DNA of 64,000 bases from Mucilaginibacter_A sp964251965. GTDB lineage: Bacteria > Bacteroidota > Bacteroidia > Sphingobacteriales > Sphingobacteriaceae. The stretch spans positions 927,481 through 991,480 of the forward strand of contig CAXULQ010000001.1 of NCBI GenBank assembly GCA_964251965.1. The letters are read 5' to 3'. Positions within the stretch are counted from its first letter, which is position 1, and each line of letters starts with the position of its first letter. The notes below the pieces were generated by a model. The model saw nothing but the letters and a program-made list of their open reading frames with translations. It did not search any database and was not told the DNA's origin. Both the position numbers and the translations under genes were made by a program. Positions 34,298 to 43,033 of this stretch are shown piece by piece.

Positions 34298-34924
34298 TTA
34301 ATGATGCTTAAAAAACATCAAATAAACCTGTTTGATAATATGGTAAACGGCAAAACTCCAAAATAAAATAGCAATGCTTTTGTTGATGATTTTACTGCTG
34401 AGGGCAAATTTGCTTTTGATATAGTTGGCCGATTTTGCGTAAATGTACAAACACAAAAATGCGCCCAGTGCCGAACCAAAACTAAATACAATCAACTCAA
34501 AACCAGAAGCTTCAATCCATTCGTGGGTAATTAAATAAGTGCCGGTAATGAGCCAGAACGGGATTTGCATCGGGTTTACAATCCCCAAAATAATACCGTA
34601 ACGGATGCTGTCGTTACTCGAGTATTTTTCGCTTGGCTTCTCGTTGCGGTTATTCCAGGTTACAAACCCCAGGGCACTAAACAGCACAACCATTACCCAA
34701 TCTATAATGGTAGCGAGTTTCATTTGCTGCGAAAGCCAGCTGGCACCGTGCATAATCAATAAAGTAAAAAAGAACTCGACCACCGAAAATGCCGATATAA
34801 AATACAAACCTTGGTTTACACCACGGTTAATGGTGATTTGTACCAATGTTAAATTGATGTTTCCGGGAGGGACGTAGCCGATGAAATTACATACAACGCC
34901 CAGGAAAAAAGTCAGGAAGATCAT
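34298..34924 (-). CDS. LysE-family exporter
   Basis: 208 aa with six membrane helices. The family start FIGYVPPGNINLTLVQITINRG matches the LysE/RhtB pattern around the conserved PGP-like turn. Expected to export amino acids or related small molecules. Substrate unknown. Followed by a motif copy at 34268-34279. Confidence 0.85.
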   Translation of the reverse strand: MIFLTFFLGVVCNFIGYVPPGNINLTLVQITINRGVNQGLYFISAFSVVEFFFTLLIMHGASWLSQQMKLATIIDWVMVVLFSALGFVTWNNRNEKPSEKYSSNDSIRYGIILGIVNPMQIPFWLITGTYLITHEWIEASGFELIVFSFGSALGAFLCLYIYAKSANYIKSKFALSSKIINKSIAILFWSFAVYHIIKQVYLMFFKHH

Positions 34925-35022
34925 GCAGCAAAATTAATCAGGTTTTTTAAAACAGAAAGTTATTTCGGGACCGGAAGAACAAACATAGATTTTTATGCGA
35001 TAAAAGAAGTATCCCGATAAAC

Positions 35023-35049
35023 AAAAAAACCGCCTGGTCGGGCGGCTTT
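35023..35049 (-). terminator. Terminator after the YceI-family gene
   Basis: CCGCC and GGCGG stem around TGGTCG, with seven T on the minus strand immediately after. It is 22 bp past the yceI-like stop codon. Confidence 0.75.
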
Positions 35050-35071
35050 CTATTCAAACAGATGTTTTTAT

Positions 35072-35605
35072 TTATGATTGTTTTGCAAACTGCGCGTTGA
35101 TGCTTAATTTAACATCATCGCCCAAAACGATTGAGCCGGCTTCGGTGATACCATCCCAGGTTAAACCAAATTCTTTACGGCTTATTTTGCCGGAAACTTC
35201 AAAACCTGCTTTTAAATTTCCGTAGAAATCTGCAGCGGTGCCGCCAAATTCAACTTTTAAAGTAACCGGTTTGGTAACGTCCCGGATGGTTAAGTGGCCT
35301 TCCAGATTAAAATCATCACCGGATTTAACAAAAGCGGTTGATTTAAAAGTGATTTTAGGATATTTTTCCACATCGAAAAATTCGGGAGATTTCAAATGCA
35401 CATCACGTTGTTCCTGGTTGGTGTCGATGCTGTCCACATCCAAAGAAAAATCGATTTCTGCACCTTCAAAATTATCAGAAGGGGCTTCACAAAAACCTTC
35501 AAATTTTTTGAAAAAACCCGTTACAGATGAAATCACCAAATGCTTGATCTTGAAAGTAACTTCGGAGTGCATCGGGTCTAAAACCCATTTTGTTGCTGTT
35601 GCCAT
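35072..35605 (-). CDS. YceI-family protein
   Basis: 177 aa. Opens TKWVLDPMHSEVTFKIKHLVIS, the signature of the YceI lipocalin-like fold that binds isoprenoid or other amphipathic lipids in a beta barrel. No signal peptide, so unlike E. coli YceI it is predicted cytoplasmic, as is common in Bacteroidota. An exact motif of the AC form begins 2 bp upstream of the ATG (35607-35618). Confidence 0.9.
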   Translation of the reverse strand: MATATKWVLDPMHSEVTFKIKHLVISSVTGFFKKFEGFCEAPSDNFEGAEIDFSLDVDSIDTNQEQRDVHLKSPEFFDVEKYPKITFKSTAFVKSGDDFNLEGHLTIRDVTKPVTLKVEFGGTAADFYGNLKAGFEVSGKISRKEFGLTWDGITEAGSIVLGDDVKLSINAQFAKQS

Positions 35606-35721
35606 AATACTGTTTTTAAGGGATTAAAATTAGTGTTTACAAAGAAAATGAAATTTATTGTTTAAACATCTTGTTTAAGGTTAAGAAATTGCACCGGGGT
35701 AAATTTGTTGTTTTAGAGTAG

Positions 35722-35741
35722 GGGCGATTCATGAATCGCCC
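35722..35741. repeat. 20-bp perfect palindrome after uvrA
   Basis: GGGCGATTCATGAATCGCCC is fully palindromic and lies between the yceI start and the uvrA stop. I recognise this word as a recurrent intergenic palindrome in several phyla (recollection). It may form the uvrA terminator hairpin, but no T run follows on the minus strand. Confidence 0.7.
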
Positions 35742-35760
35742 TTAATCTAAACCGCCCTTA

Positions 35761-38589
35761 CTAAACAACTGCTTTTAACCGCTCTTTTAAAAACTTAGCC
35801 GTGTACGATTTTTTCTCTTTGGCCAATTTTTCGGGCAGGCCTTCAAAAACTAAATTGCCGCCGCGGCCGCCGCCTTCCGGGCCGATATCGATTACCCAAT
35901 CGGCGCATTTAACCACATCCATATTATGCTCGATCACCACAATCGTATTGCCTTGTTCCAGCAACGCATTAAAAGATTTCAGCAGTTTTTTAATATCGTG
36001 GAAATGCAGGCCGGTTGTTGGCTCATCAAAAATAAACATCGTTTTGCTGGCATTATTTCCTTTGATGAGGAACGAGGCCAGCTTGATTCGTTGCGCTTCT
36101 CCGCCGGAAAGCGTGTTGGAAGATTGTCCTAACTGCACGTAACCCAAACCAACTTCTACCAATGGTTTTATTTTGTTGAGGATTTTGGTTTCTCTGGAGA
36201 AAAAATTTTGTGCTTCATCAATCGTCATCTGCAAAATATCGGCAACGTTTTTATCCTGATACGTTACATCTAAAACGTGCTGTTTAAAACGTTTGCCGCC
36301 GCAAGTTTCACAAGGCAGAAAAATATCGGCCATAAACTGCATCTCGATCTTTACTTCGCCCTCGCCCTGGCAAACATCACAACGGCCACCTTCTACATTA
36401 AAAGAAAAAGCGGCTGGCTTTAATCCGGCTGCTTTGGCGGCCGGCAAGGCTGAAAATAAATTGCGGATATCGTCCCATGCTTTGATATAAGTAACCGGAT
36501 TGGAGCGCGAAGAACGGCCAATCGGGTTTTGGTCCACCATTTCTACCTGTTCTATTTTGCTGATGTCGCCTTCAATGCCATCGTAGCCGCCGGTTTTCTC
36601 ACCCGAATAATTGCCGAGGCTTTTTTGCAAAGCCGGATATAAAATCCGTTTTACCAAACTGGTTTTCCCGGAGCCGGAAACGCCGGTAACTACCGTTAAA
36701 ACGCCAAGCGGGAATTTTACGTCGATGTTTTTCAGGTTGTTTTCGCGTGCCCCTTTTATCAGGATAAAATCGTTCCAGGTTGTGCGTTGTGTTGGGATTG
36801 CAATTTCTTCGCGATGACTTAAATACTTGCCGGTCAGGCTGTTTTTATCAACCAAAATCTCCTCAAAAGTCCCGGTAAAAACCAGTTCGCCGCCATGCGT
36901 TCCGGCTTCCGGCCCAATATCGATAATATGATCGGCGGCCTGCATAATTTCTTCTTCATGCTCTACCACCAAAACCGTGTTGCCAACATCACGTAGGGAT
37001 TTTAAAACCGTAATCAGCCGTTGTGTATCCCGCGGGTGCAAACCGATACTCGGCTCATCCAGCACATAAACAGAACCAACCAAACTACTGCCCAGCGAAG
37101 TTGCCAGGTTGATGCGCTGCGATTCTCCGCCGGAAAGTGTATTCGATAAACGGTTTAAGGTGAGGTAACTTAAACCAACATTGTTTAAAAACTGCAGCCG
37201 GTTGATGATCTCCAGCAGTAAACGGCGCGCAATTTTCTCGTCCTGCTGGTTTAATTTTATGTTCTGGAAGAAAGCCAAAGCTTCGTCCATCGGCATTAAA
37301 ACAATATCGGTGATAGACAACGAATTTACCTTGACAAAAGAAGCATCCGCGCGCAACCGGCTGCCTTTGCAATCGGGGCAAGTGGTTTTTCCTCGATAAC
37401 GCGACAACATTACGCGGTACTGGATTTTGTAAGTTTGCTCTTCCAGCTCTTTAAAATAAGCATCTAAACCGCGGAAATGCTTGTTGCCCGTCCAAACCAA
37501 TTGCTGCTGCTTTGGCGTTAACTGGCTGTAAGCGCGATGGATCGGGAAATCAAATTTGAGTGCTTTGTTAACCAGTTCATCGTTCCATTCCTTCATTTTT
37601 TCGCTGCGCCAGGGCGCAATCGCGCCATCATAAATGGATTTGCTTTTATCGGGGATCACCAAATCTTCATCAATCCCAATCGTTTTGCCGTAACCCTCGC
37701 AGCGTTTGCAGGCACCGTAAGGATTATTAAAGCTGAAAAAATTGGGCGAAGGTTCTTCAAAACGGATACCGTCCAATTCAAAACGATCGCAAAAAAACCG
37801 GTCTTTTTCCGGTTCGTCTTCAGTTGGTTTATAGCGGAGATAACAATCGCCGCGGCCTTCAAAAAAAGCGGTTTGCACGGAATCGGCCATGCGGCTTAAC
37901 GTTTCTTCTTCCGGGTTGATGATTACCCGATCCACCACGATAAAAACAGCATGGCCTTCTTTCAGCTCTGCATCTTTTATCGTGGTATCTTCCAAAATTT
38001 GTTCTATCCGCGAAATTTTCCCTTCAAACAAAACCCTTTGAAAACCTTTTTGCAGCAAAACGGCCAGTTCTTCTTTTAAGGTGCGGTTGTTGTGCGGGTG
38101 AAGTGGACAATAAACGGTAACGGCCGTATCAGTTGGAAGCGAGGCAGCAAAATTAACCACATCGGTTACGGTATCTTTTTTAACAATTTGTCCGGATTTT
38201 GGCGAAATTGTTTTTCCTACACGGGAGAAAAGCAGCTTTAAATAATCATAAATTTCGGTGGAAGTGCCAACGGTTGACCGCGGGTTGGAAGTAATCACTT
38301 TTTGCTCGATGGCGATGGCCGGCGCAATCCCGCGTATATAATCTACATCCGGTTTGTTCATCCTTCCCATAAACTGCCGCGCGTAGGAGGAAAGGCTTTC
38401 TACGTAACGGCGCTGGCCTTCGGCATAAAGTGTATCAAAAGCAAGCGATGATTTGCCCGAGCCAGACATGCCGGTGATTACAACCAATTTATTTTTCGGG
38501 ATGGCAACCGTGAGGTTTTTCAAATTATGCACCCTTGCCCCGGCGATGATGATATGGTGTTTAGGATCGGTTTCGGTATCTATATTCAT
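35761..38589 (-). CDS. uvrA: Excinuclease ABC subunit A
   Basis: 942 aa, normal UvrA length. Damage-recognition ATPase of nucleotide excision repair. Two ABC modules: Walker A GMSGSGKSSL near 39 and GVSGSGKTSL in the second half, each with an LSGGE signature. Zinc-type Cys pairs are seen at CKRCEGYG, CPDCKGSR and in the second half CDVCQGEG and CETCGGKRF. Monocistronic. An exact 12-bp motif of the AC form lies inside at 37941-37952. Confidence 0.97.
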   Translation of the reverse strand: MNIDTETDPKHHIIIAGARVHNLKNLTVAIPKNKLVVITGMSGSGKSSLAFDTLYAEGQRRYVESLSSYARQFMGRMNKPDVDYIRGIAPAIAIEQKVITSNPRSTVGTSTEIYDYLKLLFSRVGKTISPKSGQIVKKDTVTDVVNFAASLPTDTAVTVYCPLHPHNNRTLKEELAVLLQKGFQRVLFEGKISRIEQILEDTTIKDAELKEGHAVFIVVDRVIINPEEETLSRMADSVQTAFFEGRGDCYLRYKPTEDEPEKDRFFCDRFELDGIRFEEPSPNFFSFNNPYGACKRCEGYGKTIGIDEDLVIPDKSKSIYDGAIAPWRSEKMKEWNDELVNKALKFDFPIHRAYSQLTPKQQQLVWTGNKHFRGLDAYFKELEEQTYKIQYRVMLSRYRGKTTCPDCKGSRLRADASFVKVNSLSITDIVLMPMDEALAFFQNIKLNQQDEKIARRLLLEIINRLQFLNNVGLSYLTLNRLSNTLSGGESQRINLATSLGSSLVGSVYVLDEPSIGLHPRDTQRLITVLKSLRDVGNTVLVVEHEEEIMQAADHIIDIGPEAGTHGGELVFTGTFEEILVDKNSLTGKYLSHREEIAIPTQRTTWNDFILIKGARENNLKNIDVKFPLGVLTVVTGVSGSGKTSLVKRILYPALQKSLGNYSGEKTGGYDGIEGDISKIEQVEMVDQNPIGRSSRSNPVTYIKAWDDIRNLFSALPAAKAAGLKPAAFSFNVEGGRCDVCQGEGEVKIEMQFMADIFLPCETCGGKRFKQHVLDVTYQDKNVADILQMTIDEAQNFFSRETKILNKIKPLVEVGLGYVQLGQSSNTLSGGEAQRIKLASFLIKGNNASKTMFIFDEPTTGLHFHDIKKLLKSFNALLEQGNTIVVIEHNMDVVKCADWVIDIGPEGGGRGGNLVFEGLPEKLAKEKKSYTAKFLKERLKAVV

Positions 38590-38606
38590 TTAAAAATTAT
38601 CTATGG

Positions 38607-38618
38607 TAAAAGAAGCAT
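38607..38618 (+). repeat. Single 12-bp motif upstream of uvrA
   Basis: Exact TAAAAGAAGCAT 18 bp upstream of the uvrA start, preceded by an A/T tract. The rest of the 268-bp spacer to the sigma factor gene (38590-38857) is AT-rich with an ATCGATA-type repeat near 38655-38685 and no clear promoter box. Confidence 0.75.
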
Positions 38619-38857
38619 TTAGCAAAATCTTCGTAAAAAGCAAAAATACCGTTTCATCGATACATAATGCAGTTTGATCGATAGATTATCTTGATTGATA
38701 CATACAAATGCTATTTTTAATTTAATATTTGGTGGTTAATAAAAAATTTATTTTATTTGATATTACAATTTTTTAAACATCCTGTAAAAAAATAATTATC
38801 GATAGCACTCTACTTTTTCAAATTTTTTAATCTAAAGAAGAATAAGGTAGTAGGTCT

Positions 38858-39442
38858 ATGGAGTTTAGAGAGACGAACGATCAGGATTTGATCCATCTGT
38901 ATATTTCCGGTAATGAAGCGGGTTTAACTGAACTCATCCGAAGGTATCAATCAAAAATATACACATCTATTTATTTATTGGTAAAGGACGAATATTTAGC
39001 TGAAGATATTTTTCAGGATACTTTTATTAAGGTTATCAACACACTGAAAGCCGGAAAATATAACGAAGAAGGGAAGTTTTTGCCTTGGGTTGCCCGCATT
39101 GCCCATAATTTAGTTATTGATCATTTTAGAAGGGAGAAAAGGACTCCATTGGTAAGCAATGGCGAAGATTTTGACATTTTTGATGTTTTAGGTCATTATG
39201 ATGAGAGTACGGAAGACCGCATGATCCGCGAACAAACTTATCATGATTTAAAAAGGCTAATCCATTTACTGCCGTCAGAACAAAAAGAAGTATTGATTAT
39301 GCGTCATTATGGTGATCTAAGCTTTAAGCAAATTGCCAATATTACTGATGTTAGCATCAACACTGCTTTAGGGCGAATGCGATATGCTTTAAATAATTTA
39401 AGAAGGATGATGTTAAGCAAAGAATTGATCTTAAAAGATTAA
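38858..39442 (+). CDS. ECF-type RNA polymerase sigma factor
   Basis: 194 aa. Region 2 (about 10-80, DEYLAEDIFQDTFIKV, RIAHNLVIDHFRR) and region 4 (about 125-185, LPSEQKEVLIMRHYGDLSFKQIA, GRMRYALNNLRRMM) are both present. No FecR-like anti-sigma gene follows; instead a 64-residue protein is encoded 74 bp downstream. Stable, non-membrane-controlled ECF factors of this kind are common in Sphingobacteriaceae (recollection). Confidence 0.92.
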   Translation: MEFRETNDQDLIHLYISGNEAGLTELIRRYQSKIYTSIYLLVKDEYLAEDIFQDTFIKVINTLKAGKYNEEGKFLPWVARIAHNLVIDHFRREKRTPLVSNGEDFDIFDVLGHYDESTEDRMIREQTYHDLKRLIHLLPSEQKEVLIMRHYGDLSFKQIANITDVSINTALGRMRYALNNLRRMMLSKELILKD

Positions 39443-39516
39443 TACAATTTTGAGCAGCTTACAATAAGTATTTGCGTTTTTCGTTTTAAAGCAATAGTTT
39501 TTTAACCTCAACGCTT

Positions 39517-39711
39517 ATGACCGAAACGTGTACAAACAAAGTAAACCTTGCTGGCAAATCTCGAATAGAAGACAGTGACTATTACAACGAGCTGAATTAT
39601 TACGAAAAACAATTCTACAACGAAATTGCATCTGAATTAAATAGGCTGCAGCTTTTCCCAAAAGAAGAAACCATTCAAAAAATTATTGCTTACTCCAGAT
39701 CAAAAAAATAA
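39517..39711 (+). CDS. Hypothetical protein downstream of the sigma factor (64 aa)
   Basis: Acidic-aromatic N-terminal half (DSDYYNELNYYEKQFYNEIASELNRLQLFP) and a basic end. No membrane segment. It follows the ECF sigma gene by 74 bp and is closed by its own hairpin at 39713-39738, so it is likely co-transcribed and could modulate the sigma factor (inference). Family not recognised. Confidence 0.6.
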   Translation: MTETCTNKVNLAGKSRIEDSDYYNELNYYEKQFYNEIASELNRLQLFPKEETIQKIIAYSRSKK

Positions 39712-39712
39712 T

Positions 39713-39738
39713 TCATGTTTCTTTTACAGCATGAATTA
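39713..39738 (+). terminator. Terminator after the 64-residue gene
   Basis: AATTCATG and CATGAATT pair around a loop that contains a one-mismatch 12-bp motif (TTTCTTTTA), followed by ATTTTTT. Confidence 0.65.
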
Positions 39739-39833
39739 TTTTTTATACGATACTTTTTAAATTCTATCAACAACCTAAAAGATATTTAATTTTTTGTAAA
39801 AAAATAAAGTTAAATTTTTTTTAGGTTTGAAGG

Positions 39834-40613
39834 ATGCTTAAAACAGATCGTTATAAAGCTTTTGTTACCTATTTTTCTGCACATCAACCCAATCCAGTTA
39901 CAGAACTACGTTATAATTCGCCATTTGAATTATTAGTGGCAGTTATTTTATCGGCACAATGTACAGATAAACGGATCAATCAAATTACCCCTGCCCTATT
40001 TGCCCGTTTTCCAAATCCGGAAAGTTTAGCAGAAGCATCGGTTGAAGAGGTTTATACTTACATTAAAAGTGTAAGCTATCCGAATAATAAAGCCAAACAT
40101 TTAGTGGGAATGGCTAAAATATTGGTGTCGGAATTTAATAGTATTGTACCTCAGGCAATAGACGATTTACAGAAAATGCCTGGTGTTGGCCGTAAAACAG
40201 CCAATGTAATTTCTTCTGTTGTTTACCAGGAACCGGCTATTGCAGTTGATACGCATGTATTTAGGGTATCAAACCGGTTAGGACTTACGCACAATGCCAA
40301 AACTCCTTTGGCTACAGAAATGCAGTTGATGAAGTATTTGCCAAAAGAATTATTGGGCGTTGCCCACCATTGGCTCATTTTGCATGGCCGTTATATTTGT
40401 GTTGCACGCAACCCAAAATGCGAAATCTGTCCGCTTACACATTTTTGTAAATATTTTCAGCAGATGAACACAGAAACAGCACTGCGAAAAAAGGAACTGA
40501 AACAGGTGCAGAAAGCAAAAAATCTTCAAAAAAATAAAAAACTGAACCAGATCGCCTCACAGTTAAAAAAACATACTATACCAAACCTGGTTGATAGTGT
40601 TAGTATTGATTGA
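39834..40613 (+). CDS. nth: Endonuclease III (DNA glycosylase/AP lyase)
   Basis: 259 aa. Helix-hairpin-helix MPGVGRKTAN with catalytic Lys121, catalytic Asp139 in AVDTHVFR, and the 4Fe-4S ligands Cys189, Cys196, Cys199 and Cys205 (C-x6-C-x2-C-x5-C). Removes oxidised pyrimidines. About 45 extra Lys-rich residues follow the cluster, beyond the usual end near 211, possibly a DNA-binding tail. The TAGGTTTG at 39822-39829 resembles a -7 box but is only 4 bp from the ATG. Confidence 0.95.
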   Translation: MLKTDRYKAFVTYFSAHQPNPVTELRYNSPFELLVAVILSAQCTDKRINQITPALFARFPNPESLAEASVEEVYTYIKSVSYPNNKAKHLVGMAKILVSEFNSIVPQAIDDLQKMPGVGRKTANVISSVVYQEPAIAVDTHVFRVSNRLGLTHNAKTPLATEMQLMKYLPKELLGVAHHWLILHGRYICVARNPKCEICPLTHFCKYFQQMNTETALRKKELKQVQKAKNLQKNKKLNQIASQLKKHTIPNLVDSVSID

Positions 40614-40724
40614 AATAGGTAATTTTACTACTTCTTTTATGCTCATTTTTTATTTATGAAATGATAAAAATATTAGCATATTTCAAAAATTACACTTACC
40701 TTAGAGCCTGAAAAAACTAAAAAA

Positions 40725-41738
40725 ATGAGTAGCACAGATAAATTAAAAGCATTACAGCTTACTTTAGATAAACTAGAAAAATCTTATGGTAAAGGCACTG
40801 TAATGAAATTAGGCGATACAGCTATTGACCCGATAGAATTCATTTCAACAGGATCAATTGGTTTGGATATCGCTTTGGGTGTTGGCGGTTTGCCAAAAGG
40901 AAGAGTAATCGAGATTTACGGACCAGAATCTTCCGGTAAAACTACGTTGGCCATTCATGCCATTGCAGAATGCCAGAAAAAAGGAGGAATCGCGGCTTTC
41001 ATTGATGCAGAACATGCTTTCGATCGTTTTTACGCGCAGAAATTAGGCGTTGATATTGAGAACCTGCTAATCTCTCAACCAGACAATGGTGAGCAAGCTT
41101 TAGAAATTGCAGATAATTTAATCCGTTCTGGTGCGATTGATATTATTATTATTGATTCAGTGGCGGCTTTGGTACCAAAAGCAGAGATCGAAGGTGAAAT
41201 GGGCGATTCTAAAATGGGTTTACAAGCTCGTTTAATGTCGCAGGCATTGCGAAAATTAACTGGTATGATTAGCAAAACTGGTTGCTGCTGTATCTTTATC
41301 AATCAGTTGCGAGAAAAAATTGGGGTGATGTTTGGTAACCCGGAAACCACAACTGGTGGAAATGCCTTGAAATTTTATGCTTCTGTTCGTTTAGATATCC
41401 GCCGTACTTCACAAATTAAAGATACAGATGAAGTATCCGGAAACCGGGTGAAAGTTAAAGTTGTGAAAAACAAAGTTGCCCCGCCTTTCCGCATAGCCGA
41501 ATTTGACATTATGTTTGGTGAAGGGATTTCTAAAGCAGGTGAAATTATTGATTTAGGTGTTGAATATAACATCATCAAAAAAGCAGGTTCTTGGTTTAGT
41601 TATGGTGAAACCCGTTTGGGACAAGGCAGAGACGCTGTAAAAAACCTGATTATGGATAACCCAGAACTAATGGACGAACTGGAAGGAAAAATTAAAGAAG
41701 CAGTTACGGGTGTAGAAGCAGTTGCTGAAGTAAAATAA
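40725..41738 (+). CDS. recA: Recombinase A
   Basis: 337 aa. Walker A GPESSGKT at 66-73, Walker B in IDIIIIDSVAALVPKAEIEGE, and the LRKLTG and NQLREKIGVMFGNPETT blocks are all intact. Drives homologous strand exchange and LexA-type responses; it would also be needed to incorporate DNA taken up by transformation. No LexA-like box is evident upstream. Closed by a strong hairpin. Confidence 0.98.
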   Translation: MSSTDKLKALQLTLDKLEKSYGKGTVMKLGDTAIDPIEFISTGSIGLDIALGVGGLPKGRVIEIYGPESSGKTTLAIHAIAECQKKGGIAAFIDAEHAFDRFYAQKLGVDIENLLISQPDNGEQALEIADNLIRSGAIDIIIIDSVAALVPKAEIEGEMGDSKMGLQARLMSQALRKLTGMISKTGCCCIFINQLREKIGVMFGNPETTTGGNALKFYASVRLDIRRTSQIKDTDEVSGNRVKVKVVKNKVAPPFRIAEFDIMFGEGISKAGEIIDLGVEYNIIKKAGSWFSYGETRLGQGRDAVKNLIMDNPELMDELEGKIKEAVTGVEAVAEVK

Positions 41739-41762
41739 CTCCTTCATTAAAAATACATGATA

Positions 41763-41798
41763 AAAGAAGCAGTTGGTTTAATTACCAGCTGCTTCTTT
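41763..41798 (+). terminator. recA terminator
   Basis: AAAGAAGCAGTTGG and CCAGCTGCTTCTTT form a 14-pair stem (one G-T pair) followed by ATTTT. The arm is a one-mismatch relative of the 12-bp motif (TAAAAGAAGCAG). Its right side overlaps the stop codon of the small convergent gene at 41797-41967. Confidence 0.85.
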
Positions 41799-41967
41799 AT
41801 TTTCCACCAGTCCTGGCATACATATAAACAATTGCCAGGATTACGCCTAAAATTAAAATGACCAATCCGGTAGAACCTTTTTTCTTGTCCTGCCGCATCA
41901 ACCAAATTAAAAAAACAACCAACGGGACTACAAAAATCGCCCAGAAAATTAAAGACACTACACTCAT
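41797..41967 (-). CDS. Small two-helix membrane protein downstream of tsaD (56 aa)
   Basis: ATG 41967, TAA 41799-41797. Two hydrophobic helices (about 3-23 and 35-50) separated by the charged hinge MRQDKKKGST, ending ARTGGK. It starts 10 bp after the tsaD stop, so it probably belongs to that transcript. Function unknown; too short for routine gene calling. Frame verified by hand over its full length. Confidence 0.7.
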   Translation of the reverse strand: MSVVSLIFWAIFVVPLVVFLIWLMRQDKKKGSTGLVILILGVILAIVYMYARTGGK

Positions 41968-41977
41968 TTTTACGTTA

Positions 41978-42979
41978 CTAAAAGTTCATTCTGGCCAAAG
42001 GTGCTATTTGCTGGCCAACAAAATCATGTTTCAAAAATTTATAATAACCGGTTGCGGCAATCATTGCGGCGTTATCGGTACAATATTCAAATGCAGGAAT
42101 GTAATAATTCCATCCATTTTTTTCGGCTGTCTGTTTCAGTAAATTCCGCAGGCCGGTATTTGCCGAAACGCCTCCAGCCAAAGCAATTTCTTTAACCTGG
42201 TACTGATCAGCGGCTTTTTTCAATTTGTTAATTAAAATAGTTGCAATCCTTTTTTCTATCGAAGCGCAAATATCGGGCAAGTTTTCTTTTAAAAAATTAG
42301 CGTTTACTGCCGTTTTGTCCCGGACAAAATATAGAAATGCTGTTTTTATGCCACTAAAACTAAAATTTAAACCAGGAATTTGAGGCTCCGGAAAATGAAA
42401 AGCATCAGGATTACCTAAACGCGCATACTTATCAATTAACGGTCCACCGGGATAAGGCAGTCCCAAAATCCGACTGGTTTTGTCCATTGCTTCTCCTGCT
42501 GCGTCATCCAAAGTCTGGCCAATAATCTCAAAATCAAAATAATCTTTCACTAACACAACCTGCGTGTGTCCGCCCGAAACCGTAAGGCAGATAAAAGGAA
42601 ATTTTGGTTTGGGATCTTGGATAAAATTGGCCATAATATGGGCCTGCATGTGGTTTACTTCAATTAAAGGAAGGTTACGCGCCAACGCAAAAGCTTTTGC
42701 AAAAGAAACGCCAACCAACAAAGCACCTAAAAGTCCGGGGCCGCGTGTAAAACTAACGGCATCAATATCATTTTTTGTAACTTTAGCCGTTAATATTGCT
42801 TGCTGAACTACTGGGATAATATTTTGCTGATGTACCCGAGAGGCCAACTCGGGCACAACACCGCCATAAGCTGCATGGATACTCTGGCTGGTAATAATAT
42901 TACTTACCACATTTCCATCTATGCAGATAGCAGCGGAGGTTTCATCACAAGAAGATTCTATCCCTAAAATTACAGGCAT
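41978..42979 (-). CDS. tsaD: tRNA N6-adenosine threonylcarbamoyltransferase
   Basis: 333 aa. Metal-binding HMQAH at 110-114 and the N-terminal GIESSCDETSAAI and C-terminal YCTDNAAMIA motifs are typical of TsaD/Kae1. Makes t6A37 in tRNAs reading ANN codons, with TsaB, TsaC and TsaE encoded elsewhere. Divergent from the TamB-like gene. An exact 12-bp motif of the AC form lies inside (42337-42348). Confidence 0.97.
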   Translation of the reverse strand: MPVILGIESSCDETSAAICIDGNVVSNIITSQSIHAAYGGVVPELASRVHQQNIIPVVQQAILTAKVTKNDIDAVSFTRGPGLLGALLVGVSFAKAFALARNLPLIEVNHMQAHIMANFIQDPKPKFPFICLTVSGGHTQVVLVKDYFDFEIIGQTLDDAAGEAMDKTSRILGLPYPGGPLIDKYARLGNPDAFHFPEPQIPGLNFSFSGIKTAFLYFVRDKTAVNANFLKENLPDICASIEKRIATILINKLKKAADQYQVKEIALAGGVSANTGLRNLLKQTAEKNGWNYYIPAFEYCTDNAAMIAATGYYKFLKHDFVGQQIAPLARMNF

Positions 42980-43033
42980 TTGTAAATTAATTTAGCGCTC
43001 AAAGTTATTAAAAAAGCACTCAAAATAACGTTA

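Noticed and set aside
40698..40705. TACCTTAG before recA as a -7 box
   Set aside because: One mismatch in the TTTG part and no -33 partner that I could defend.
40704..40716. AGAGCCTG before recA as another MITE end
   Set aside because: Only eight bases match and there is no inverted partner nearby.
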